Source: Myxococcales bacterium
GTDB taxonomy: Bacteria > Myxococcota_A > Polyangia > Polyangiales > Polyangiaceae
Direction: 5' to 3'
DNA: 64,000 nucleotides
Assembly: GCA_016191785.1 (NCBI GenBank)
Contig: JACPVJ010000179.1
Location: forward strand, 1-64,000
This document shows positions 50,609 to 57,951 of the stretch, piece by piece. Every line of letters starts with the position of its first letter. The stretch's first letter is position 1. The position numbers and the translations under genes are program-made. The notes under the pieces are model-generated. The model was not told where the DNA came from. It did not search any database and saw only the letters and a program-made list of their open reading frames with translations.

Positions 50609-52921
50609 TCAGGGGAGGCTGACCGTGCCGGGGGCCCGATCGACGCCCCCGCTGTGCTCGGTCTTGGGTGCGCCGGTGGTGGATTCGAACACGTGCAGGC
50701 TCCAGGTGGCCCCGTCGGCGGCCGCCGGCGCTCCGGTCGGGAGGGCGTAGGTCTCGGTGCCCTCGGCGTCGACGAAGATGCCGTAGGTCGGCATGTCGTC
50801 GCGGCTGGTGTAGGGCCCGCCGTGTCCGAGCGAGGCGCAGCCGTACGTGTTGTTTCCGGCCGGCGTGTACTTGTCGTTGCCGCCGAGGTTGATCAGGCCA
50901 CCGGCGCCTTGCGAGTTGCCGCAACCGAGCGAGAGCCCGGGCGCGGTGTAGTCGTCGTCGCCGCCGAGATCGACGTGCAACGCGCCAGAGAAGTCGTGCC
51001 CCACTCCGATGCTGGTGGCGCGGATCGGGAAGTCCTTGTTGTAGACGTCGTCGCCCGCGCGATCGAAGTGCGCGCCGAGGGCGAAGTGCGCGCTGGCGCC
51101 CTGCACGTACCAGAGGCCCTTGTACGTGTCGTTGCCCGCCTTGTCGGTGAAAAGGCCGAACCCGAGCCAGTAGCCCGAGCCCTGGGCGAACACGCTGGCG
51201 GTGTACGCGTCTTTGCCCGCGCGGTCGTACAGCACGCCGTGCCCGCCGCCCATGTAGAGGCCCTTGGCGTCGTCGCGGCGACCGAACCCGGCGCCCTGAC
51301 ACATGCTGGTGTTGCCCTCTTTCGGCAGCTGCGCCGAGGGGTAGAGCGAGTCGCCGCCCACCTTGGGATCGCCCGGGTCGGCGAACCAGGTGTCGTCGCC
51401 GCCGCCGTCGACCGCGACCCCCACGCCGTGCACGTAGCCGAAGCCTTGCGAGGCGTAGAAGGTTCGATACTCGTCGTTGCCGGCGACGTCGATCAGCGCG
51501 CCAATGCCCCACATCGCCGAGCCCTGGCTGGTGTTCTCGGCGACGTACTTGTCGGCGCCGCCGCCGTCGAAGAGCACGCCCAGGCCCATGGCGCCCGCGC
51601 CCTGGGACAGCGCGAGCGAGGCGTAGACGTCGGCCTCGGCGCCCAGATCCCAGAGCAGACCCACGCCCAGAATGCCGCTGCCCTGGCGGCCGACGCGCGA
51701 CAGGGTCTGCCCCATGGCGCCGCCCAGGCCGTAGCGCCCGGCCGCGTCCGACGGGGGTCGAGTGGCGGTGTCGAGCGAGTCGGGCACGATCGAGTAGCCG
51801 TAGTGGTCCTTGCCGCCGAGATCGACGGCCACGCCGACGGGCAGATCCCGGCGCCCGGCTCCGACCGGAACCTCGTAGGTGTCGTCGCCACCGAGCTCGA
51901 GGAAGAGCGCGCTCTTCTCGGCCAGGTGACCGCCGAGATAGCTGTCTGCGCTCGGACCCCCGATCACCACGGCGCCGATCGGCGTGTCGATGGCGATGGG
52001 CGAAGACGACGTGCCGGCGAACTTGCCGAGGTCGGCCGCCTCGACCGCGCGGGCCACCAGCGCCGCCGCGGTGGCGATGCGCTTCTCGTCCACCTTCTTC
52101 AGGTACTCGACGGTGGTCTTGTCCACCGTGAACGGCTCGGTGGGGATGATCACGAAGCTGTAGACGCGGCTCAAGAAATCGAGCTCGTCGGACACGTCGG
52201 TGGCGACCGCCGCGCGCACCTCACTGGCCGCGTACGCCAAGGTGCCCAGCACCGGCACCAGCGCCTGTTGCAGATCGAGGGGCACGCCCTTGGTCTGGGC
52301 GCTGAGCGATGCGACGTCGCCCGCGCCGAGCTTGGCCAGCGCGGCGGCCAGCGGCGACGCCTCGGCCAGGGTCGACTCCCAGCCGTCGAGCTTGGCGCAG
52401 GCGTCGATGGCGTGACCTTTGCGCACCGACGCCGCGAGCACGACGCTCGACACGGTCTCTTTCCCGTCGAGCGCCGCGTCGAGGTACCCCTCGGTCTCTT
52501 GGGCGAAGCCCGGGATCCTGAGCAGGCCCTGGTGCAGCGGGCGGAAGCTCGGCAGCTGGTAGGCGTCGCTGGCGAAGATCGGCTTCCAGATCGCCATCGT
52601 CGCGTCGGAAAAGCCGTAGCCGCAGCGATCGATGCCGGCCTTGCCGAGCGCGTCGTCCAGGGCGTCGGCGACCGCGGGCTTCTTCGCCGGGCAGCTGGCG
52701 TCGCCGGCCGGCGCCGCGACGGCGGGCGACTTCACGCACACCGCGGCCAAGGGTTGAATCACGTCTCCCGCTTCGCCCGCGCCGCCGCCGGTGCCACCCG
52801 CGTCGCCGCCGCCGGCGCCACCGGTGGACGATGAGCCGCCCCCGTCGTCGTCACCGCCGCACGCCGCAAGCACCACACCCGTCAGAAGCGCGACCACGCC
52901 CAGCCCCGAGAGCACCCGCAT
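50609..52921 (-). CDS. Lipoprotein with a C-terminal GxDxY-QG repeat solenoid
   Basis: A 770-residue lipoprotein (signal peptide ending VVLAAC, then GGDDDGGG). Residues about 55-330 form a helical domain (CGYGFSDATMAIWKPIFASD, QGLLRIPGFAQETEGYLDAAL). From about residue 335 to 740 there are about 11 repeats of about 27 residues with the consensus G.L.D..G.D.Y......QG......G, for example GALIDVAGNDEYRTFYASQG and GLFTDKAGNDTYKGLWYVQG. The regular Asp and Gly suggest a calcium-binding beta-solenoid, but the pattern differs from RTX nonapeptides. I cannot name a family. The minus-strand start follows TAAGCT by 9 bases. Confidence 0.78.
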   Translation of the reverse strand: MRVLSGLGVVALLTGVVLAACGGDDDGGGSSSTGGAGGGDAGGTGGGAGEAGDVIQPLAAVCVKSPAVAAPAGDASCPAKKPAVADALDDALGKAGIDRCGYGFSDATMAIWKPIFASDAYQLPSFRPLHQGLLRIPGFAQETEGYLDAALDGKETVSSVVLAASVRKGHAIDACAKLDGWESTLAEASPLAAALAKLGAGDVASLSAQTKGVPLDLQQALVPVLGTLAYAASEVRAAVATDVSDELDFLSRVYSFVIIPTEPFTVDKTTVEYLKKVDEKRIATAAALVARAVEAADLGKFAGTSSSPIAIDTPIGAVVIGGPSADSYLGGHLAEKSALFLELGGDDTYEVPVGAGRRDLPVGVAVDLGGKDHYGYSIVPDSLDTATRPPSDAAGRYGLGGAMGQTLSRVGRQGSGILGVGLLWDLGAEADVYASLALSQGAGAMGLGVLFDGGGADKYVAENTSQGSAMWGIGALIDVAGNDEYRTFYASQGFGYVHGVGVAVDGGGDDTWFADPGDPKVGGDSLYPSAQLPKEGNTSMCQGAGFGRRDDAKGLYMGGGHGVLYDRAGKDAYTASVFAQGSGYWLGFGLFTDKAGNDTYKGLWYVQGASAHFALGAHFDRAGDDVYNKDFPIRATSIGVGHDFSGALHVDLGGDDDYTAPGLSLGCGNSQGAGGLINLGGNDKYTPAGNNTYGCASLGHGGPYTSRDDMPTYGIFVDAEGTETYALPTGAPAAADGATWSLHVFESTTGAPKTEHSGGVDRAPGTVSLP

Positions 52922-52975
52922 GAGGCGCCGAGCTTAGCGTGGAACCGGGGCTCGTCCAGCGCTACCTTCGGCGGC

Positions 52976-53779
52976 GTGCGCTTCGCCCTGTTCAGCGATC
53001 AGCATTTCGGACCCAAGGCGTTCTTCGCGGGCAAGCTGCGCAAGCTGAGCCACGAGGCCGGCACGCTGACGCGGGCGTTCGTCGAACGGATGAACGCGGT
53101 CGAGAAGCCCCAGCTGGTCGTGAACCTGGGAGACGTGCTCGAGGACGAGAGCCCCGAGCGTGACCGCGCCCGCTACGGCGAGTTCTTGCGGATCGCGAAC
53201 CAGCTCACGGCGCCGTTGATCCACGTGGCCGGAAACCACGACCAGATCCACCTCTCGGAGGACGACCTCCGCGGGCTCTGGCGACACTCCGGCCCTCTCC
53301 ATTTCAGCCGCGACGTGGGCGGCGTGCACTTCGTGGTGCTGAACACCCTCGAAACCAAGGACGTGTGCGTGCGCTTGCCCGAGGCGCAGCTCGAGTGGGT
53401 CGAGCGAGACCTGGCGGCGGCCCGACGGCCCGCGGTGGTGCTGATGCACCACCCGGCGAGCGAGCAAGATCTGACGGGGAACCGCTGGTTCGAGAAGGCG
53501 CCCCACATCTGCCGCGTGGCCGAGCGGCGCGAGCTGCGGCGCCTCTTCGAGCAGAGCGGCAAGGTGGTCGCGGTGTTCAACGGGCACGCGCACTGGAATC
53601 ACCTGGACGTGATCTCGGGCATCCCCTACGTGACCCTGCAGAGCCTGATCGAGAACCTGGACGAGGACGCGCCGGGTCGGCCCGCGGCCTGCTTCGCCGT
53701 GGCCGATCTCGAGCCCAAGCGACTGATCGTGCGCGTCGAGGGCGCGGAGCAGGCGCGCTATCAGCTCGAGCTGGGCTGA
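52976..53779 (+). CDS. Calcineurin-like metallophosphoesterase
   Basis: A 267-residue cytoplasmic enzyme. Dinuclear-metal motifs are intact: FALFSDQHFG (D.H), VNLGDVLEDE (GD), VAGNHDQ (GNHD), LMHHPAS (H) and FNGHAHWN (GHxH). This layout resembles cAMP phosphodiesterase-type or Icc-like members of the superfamily, but the substrate cannot be deduced. GTG 52976 follows TACCTT by 7 bases, suggesting a leaderless transcript, and is divergent from the repeat lipoprotein gene. The 3' end overlaps that of lgt by 19 bases on the opposite strand. Confidence 0.9.
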   Translation: MRFALFSDQHFGPKAFFAGKLRKLSHEAGTLTRAFVERMNAVEKPQLVVNLGDVLEDESPERDRARYGEFLRIANQLTAPLIHVAGNHDQIHLSEDDLRGLWRHSGPLHFSRDVGGVHFVVLNTLETKDVCVRLPEAQLEWVERDLAAARRPAVVLMHHPASEQDLTGNRWFEKAPHICRVAERRELRRLFEQSGKVVAVFNGHAHWNHLDVISGIPYVTLQSLIENLDEDAPGRPAACFAVADLEPKRLIVRVEGAEQARYQLELG

Positions 53780-55122
53780 GGCTTCTTCTTTTTCTTCTTC
53801 TTCGGCGCTGCCTCCGGCGGCGGCGGCTCGGGCTCGTCGGCCGACTCCGGCGCCGGCTCATCGTCCACGGACGCCGCGCCGAGGCCCAGGCTCATGGCCG
53901 CTTCGGGGTGCTTCTTCGCGGCCTCGTCGAGGGTGTACCAGGCGACACCGGCCGCGACGCCGGTCACGAGCCCGATCCACTGCGAGGTCGAGAGCTGGGT
54001 CGACGCGGCGTCGGCGAAGCTCGCGGGCCGGAGCACGAAGTACAGCGCGACCGGTGGGACGACGGCCAGGGCGTCGGTCGCCCAGCGCAGGTTCGGCGGG
54101 CGAACGCTGCGCGACGGACCGTAGATGTAGGCCGCGGCGAAGATCAGCAGCGCGGCGGGCAAGAACACGTGAGTGCCGACGAACGGCCCGAGCTCGCCCC
54201 GCTCGGCGTCGTCGCGCAAGATCTCGACCGCGAAGCGCAGGTAGCCGTAGCCCAGGGTGAACGCCAAAAAGACCTGCCCGCGGAATCGGCGATGTTTGCG
54301 CGCCAGGAAGACCAGCGCCAGCAGCGCCGCGCCGATCAGCACCTCGTACAGCTGCGTCGGGTGCACCGGGAGCGAGTGCGTCGTGTCCGGCGACAGCCCG
54401 CGCTGGTTCACGTGTTGGATCCACGCCGGCGACCCCGAGCCCTCGAGCAGCGTGCCCTCGGTCCACCGGGGGAAGCTGCCGAGCTTCTTCAGCCACGCCG
54501 GCGCCGCCTCGCCCAGCGGCTTGCCGAAGTCGCACCCGAACAGGTAGCAACCGAGGCGAGTGATCACCAGGCCGCTGGCCAAGCTGGGGACGGCGACGTC
54601 GGCCCAGGGCAAGAGGCGGATCTTCTGGCTGCGCAGGTAGGCGAACGATCCGATGAACCCGCCGATGAACCCACCGTAGGCCACCAGCCCACCGCGCCGG
54701 AACGCGAACAGGTCACGGAACGCGTCGAACTCTTGGGGGTTGGTCACGAAGTACAAGAGCCGCGCGCCGATCAGCGCCGAGGCCGCCGTCACGAAGTAGC
54801 AGTTGGCCATCTTGTCGCGCGGCAGGCCGTCGCGCTCGGCCAGGCCCAGGGTGAGAAACCACCCGACCACGATGCTGACGCAGAGCATCGCGCCGTAGCT
54901 GTAGATGGGCAGCGGCGAGAGCGTGGTGACCTGCCCGCGGTAGCTGAACGCGCTGATCCCGGCCGCCGCCGTGAGCACCACCCCGATCACCAGCAGATCG
55001 CCGGCGCGCTTCTGGTAGCCGAAGAGCGCGAGCAGCGCGCCGAGCGCCGCGAGCACCAAGAGCGCGGGGAACAGCGGAATGGTCCACGCGGGCAGCGGCA
55101 GCTGAAACAGGACGGGATGCAT
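53761..55122 (-). CDS. lgt: Prolipoprotein diacylglyceryl transferase, C-terminally extended
   Basis: Lgt moves diacylglycerol from phosphatidylglycerol to the lipobox cysteine, the first lipoprotein maturation step, in the inner membrane. Conserved segments are present: GGLVAYGGFIGGFIGSFAY, ITRLGCYLFGCDFGKP (the R.GNF..GE.-type box, altered) and PVHPTQLYEVLIG with FAVEILRDD. At 453 residues it is much longer than the usual 260-300. The extra length comes from N-terminal hydrophobic segments, an insertion near residues 225-255 and C-terminal membrane segments ending in an acidic/Pro and poly-Lys tail. ATG 55122 is preferred over GTG 55161. The many lipoproteins encoded nearby are its expected clients. 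Confidence 0.85.
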   Translation of the reverse strand: MHPVLFQLPLPAWTIPLFPALLVLAALGALLALFGYQKRAGDLLVIGVVLTAAAGISAFSYRGQVTTLSPLPIYSYGAMLCVSIVVGWFLTLGLAERDGLPRDKMANCYFVTAASALIGARLLYFVTNPQEFDAFRDLFAFRRGGLVAYGGFIGGFIGSFAYLRSQKIRLLPWADVAVPSLASGLVITRLGCYLFGCDFGKPLGEAAPAWLKKLGSFPRWTEGTLLEGSGSPAWIQHVNQRGLSPDTTHSLPVHPTQLYEVLIGAALLALVFLARKHRRFRGQVFLAFTLGYGYLRFAVEILRDDAERGELGPFVGTHVFLPAALLIFAAAYIYGPSRSVRPPNLRWATDALAVVPPVALYFVLRPASFADAASTQLSTSQWIGLVTGVAAGVAWYTLDEAAKKHPEAAMSLGLGAASVDDEPAPESADEPEPPPPEAAPKKKKKKKPQPSSS

Positions 55123-55182
55123 CGCGCGGCCTCCCATACCGCGCAAAACGTCGGGCCACAAAGCCCGGGCGAAGGTGCTAGC

Positions 55183-56250
55183 ATGCGGGTCGTGACGCGC
55201 CTCGCTTCGTTCATCGCGCTATCGACGCTTGCCATCGCCTGCGTCCCGACCGACGACCCGCCCGCGCCGGCACAGACCGCCATCGCGGCGCAGCCCCCGC
55301 CGCCCCCGGCCGCGCCGCCGCCCGACCCCCAGCCCACCGGTCGGCTCGATCCGAACCGGCCGATGCCGTCCGCGAGCTCGTCGGCGAATCCTTTCGTGCA
55401 CCGCGTGGACGCGGGCGCACGGAAGGCCCCGCCGGTTGCCGGGCGCCTGAACGCCCCGGCGCTCCACGATCCCGACCAGACCACGCTTGCTCCGGAGCTG
55501 GCCCCGCCCCCCGGGCGCGCCAAGCTCGCCCCGGTCATCGAGGCGCCGCCCACCCCCGCGCCGGCGGCCTCGGCGGCCCCCGCACCGCCGGGCTCGGCCG
55601 CGCCGGCCGCCGTCGCCGCAGCCGCTCCGAAGGCGCCCGCCGGGGCGGCCGACGCCCCCGTCACCGGCGTCTACTACGACGCCTTCGATCGCGGCGAGCT
55701 CGGCGCCGAGTGGAACGCGACCAACCCCGAGTGGCGGATCGTGGGCGGGCGGCTGTGCGGCCAGCGCGCGAAGAACCACCCGGTCTGGCTCCGTCGCAAG
55801 CTGCCCGCCAACGCGCGCATCGAGTTCGACGCCGTGTCCACCTCGCCGGACGGCGACCTGAAGGTAGAGATCTGGGGCGACGGCAAGGGCTTCGCCAAGG
55901 GCACCTCGTACACCGACGCCACCAGCTACCTGGCGATCTTCGGCGGGTGGAAGAACCAGTTCCACGTGCTGGCCCGCATCGACGAGCACGCGCCCGGCCG
56001 GCCCGAGGTGAAGGTGAGCGCGGGCGGCGACCTCAAGGCGCGCCCGGTGGTCGCGAACACCGTTTATCACTTCAAGGTCGAGCGCGCCGACGGCAAGACC
56101 GTGCGGTGGTTCGTGGACGACATCGAGCTCATCTCGTTCACCGATCCTGCGCCGCTCAAAGGTGAAGGGCACGAGCACCTCGGCTTCAACGACTGGGAAG
56201 TCCAGGTGTGCTTCGACAACCTCCAGATCACTGCGCTCGCGGGAGCCTGA
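55183..56250 (+). CDS. Lipoprotein with Pro/Ala linker and a beta-sandwich domain
   Basis: A 355-residue protein, divergent from lgt. The signal peptide ends ALSTLAIAC. Residues about 25-165 are a Pro/Ala-rich linker. The last 190 residues form a jelly-roll-like domain: DAFDRGELGAEWNATNPEWRIV, GGRLCGQRAKNHPVWLRRKL, IEFDAVSTSPDGDLKVEIWG, YHFKVERADGKTVRWFVDD and a last strand CFDNLQI. This resembles concanavalin/LamG or glycoside-binding beta-sandwiches (DUF1961-like), which suggests sugar binding. ATG 55183 has a GAAGGTG Shine-Dalgarno; the in-frame GTG at 55192 lies 7 bases after TAGCAT and could be a leaderless start instead. Confidence 0.75.
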   Translation: MRVVTRLASFIALSTLAIACVPTDDPPAPAQTAIAAQPPPPPAAPPPDPQPTGRLDPNRPMPSASSSANPFVHRVDAGARKAPPVAGRLNAPALHDPDQTTLAPELAPPPGRAKLAPVIEAPPTPAPAASAAPAPPGSAAPAAVAAAAPKAPAGAADAPVTGVYYDAFDRGELGAEWNATNPEWRIVGGRLCGQRAKNHPVWLRRKLPANARIEFDAVSTSPDGDLKVEIWGDGKGFAKGTSYTDATSYLAIFGGWKNQFHVLARIDEHAPGRPEVKVSAGGDLKARPVVANTVYHFKVERADGKTVRWFVDDIELISFTDPAPLKGEGHEHLGFNDWEVQVCFDNLQITALAGA

Positions 56251-57510
56251 GTGGCCGAGGAAGCCGAGCTCGATCTCGATGAAGAGCTCAGCGAGCTCGA
56301 CACCCGAGTCGAGCGACTGCGAGCGCTCTACGAGCAGTACTTCCTGGGCATCGAGAAGCTCGAGCCGACGGTCCCGCGCAAGGACGTGGAGCGTCGGATC
56401 TGGGTCTTGCGACGGGTGAAGTTCCGGAACACCGCCAAGCGGTTCAAGTTCAACGTCATCACACAGCGCTTCAACACGTTCCAGCAATACTGGGCGCGCA
56501 TTTGCCGCGAGATCGAGAACGGCACCTACAAGCGCCACATGCTCAAGGCCGAGAAGGCCTTCGGAGAGGACGCGCTGGCGATCGCCGCCAAGAAGCGCAA
56601 GGCCGCGAAGAAAGAGGTCGTCGAGGCGCCGCCGTCGTCCGAGCCCGCGACGCTGCCGCCGGTGCCGCGCGACAGCCTGGATCAGATGCTGGGGATCAAG
56701 CCCACTCAGCTGCCACCGCCTGGCGCTCAGCGGCAGACGCAGGCACCGGCCGCCGCACGACCCTCCAAGTTCGTGCGAGAGCGGCTCGATCTGGACATCG
56801 ACGACTTGCTCGGCGGAGGCGCCGCGCCGATCTCGAAGCGTCCCCAGGGTCCGGTCGGCCCAGGCCGACCCGCGACGGTCGCTCCCCCGCCCGCTTCGGG
56901 GCCGCCGCTCTCACGCCCGGTCGGCGCCAAGCCAGCGGCGCCACCCGCGATGGGACCGATGGCCGGCGCGCGCCCGCGCTTGCCCAAGGGCATGACGCCG
57001 CCGCCGTCCGCGTTACCGCTGCCCGCGCCGAGCGCACCGTCGCACGACAAACCCCGACCACCGCCGATCCCGTCGCGCGCCGCGCCACCCCCGGTGCCTT
57101 CGACTCGACCCGGGGTCGCGTCCACCCCACGCCCCGCGATGCCGCCATCCCCATCGAACCCGCGGGCCGCCGAGCCACCGCCGGCGCCCCGTCCCGCGGC
57201 GCCACCCGCAGCGCCCGCCCGACCGGCGCGCCCCGCGGCTCCGCCGCCGGTGGCCGCCCGCCCCCCCGCCGCCGCTCGGCCCCCGGGTCCCGCCGCCAGC
57301 CTGAGCGACGACCGCCTGCGCGAGCTGCACACCCGGCTGGTCGACGCGAAGCGTCAGACCAAAGAGGGCACCTCGGTCAGCGTGGACTCGCTGGGCAAGC
57401 AGCTGCGGGCCGCGGAAGAGAAGCTCCGCAAGCAGCACGGGAACCGCAAGATCGACTTCGACGTCGTGATCAAGGACGGCAAGGCCATCCTCAAGCCGAT
57501 CGTCAAATGA
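56251..57510 (+). CDS. MXAN_5187-like coiled-coil protein
   Basis: A 419-residue cytoplasmic protein starting at GTG 56251 right after the preceding stop. Residues 1-110 are a charged helical domain (ELDTRVERLRALYEQYFLGI, RFNTFQQYWARICREIENGT). Residues about 125-345 are a disordered Pro/Ala-rich linker with a short conserved patch (ERLDLDIDDLLGG). The C-terminal 65 residues (LRELHTRLVDAKRQ, SLGKQLRAAEEKLRKQHGNR, FDVVIKDGKAILKPIVK) match the C-terminal domain named after M. xanthus MXAN_5187 as far as I recall. Its function is unknown; the family seems limited to Myxococcota, supporting the taxonomic guess. Confidence 0.75.
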   Translation: MAEEAELDLDEELSELDTRVERLRALYEQYFLGIEKLEPTVPRKDVERRIWVLRRVKFRNTAKRFKFNVITQRFNTFQQYWARICREIENGTYKRHMLKAEKAFGEDALAIAAKKRKAAKKEVVEAPPSSEPATLPPVPRDSLDQMLGIKPTQLPPPGAQRQTQAPAAARPSKFVRERLDLDIDDLLGGGAAPISKRPQGPVGPGRPATVAPPPASGPPLSRPVGAKPAAPPAMGPMAGARPRLPKGMTPPPSALPLPAPSAPSHDKPRPPPIPSRAAPPPVPSTRPGVASTPRPAMPPSPSNPRAAEPPPAPRPAAPPAAPARPARPAAPPPVAARPPAAARPPGPAASLSDDRLRELHTRLVDAKRQTKEGTSVSVDSLGKQLRAAEEKLRKQHGNRKIDFDVVIKDGKAILKPIVK

Positions 57511-57516
57511 GCCGAC

Positions 57517-57789
57517 TCAGCGGGCCAGGCGCTGCCGCTCGGAGGGCGGCACCGAGGGGCGCCGGGTCTCGACGAGCACCTCGTCCTCGCAGAAGAGGAT
57601 CGCGCACGCGCTGCGACCCCCCTCTTGGAGGCGTCCGCAGAGCTCCGCTAGCTCCTCGTCGGAATCGACGACGTCGCCCTCCACGGGCTTGAGCGTCGCC
57701 TGGTCGTAGCGGCAGTTGTCTAGCGCTACCCAAAGGCCCTTGAACTGCTCCGAGCGGAGAAGCTCGGGCCAGGTCATTCTGGTCGACAT
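57517..57789 (-). CDS. Small conserved protein of unknown function
   Basis: A 90-residue protein from ATG 57789 (MSTRMTWPELLRSEQFKG). It contains WVALDNCRYDQATLKPVEGD, VVDSDEELAELCGRLQEGG and SACAILFCEDEVLVE. The pattern of helix, beta-strand WVALD, then a second strand AILFC resembles DUF5678-type proteins (short, often with an acidic VVDSDEEL helix), but I hold this loosely. An upstream in-frame TTG at 57903 would extend it by 38 residues and would overlap a candidate -10 box region. It converges with the MXAN_5187-like gene. Confidence 0.6.
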   Translation of the reverse strand: MSTRMTWPELLRSEQFKGLWVALDNCRYDQATLKPVEGDVVDSDEELAELCGRLQEGGRSACAILFCEDEVLVETRRPSVPPSERQRLAR

Positions 57790-57905
57790 CGCACTGATTG
57801 CTTTGCTTAGGAGTGGAATCTGAGAGAGCCCCCAGCTCGAGTCAGAAGCGATGGGCAGATCTAGACCCGCTTTCTCTGGCTCGTCAAGCAATGGGTGTGG
57901 CAAAA

Positions 57906-57935
57906 AGGATACGCTGGCCGCGCCGGAGAGCGCAA
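57906..57935 (-). promoter_or_regulatory. Candidate sigma-70 promoter of the small conserved gene
   Basis: Minus strand: TTGCGC (57935-57930), 18 bases, TATCCT (57911-57906). Transcription would begin near 57899, giving a leader of about 110 bases to ATG 57789 or almost none to the TTG at 57903. Confidence 0.4.
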
Positions 57936-57951
57936 ATACGCTCCAAATCGA

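Noticed and set aside
50609..51900. RTX calcium-binding repeats
   Set aside because: The period is about 27 residues with GxDxY and QG, not the nine-residue GGxGxDxUx pattern.
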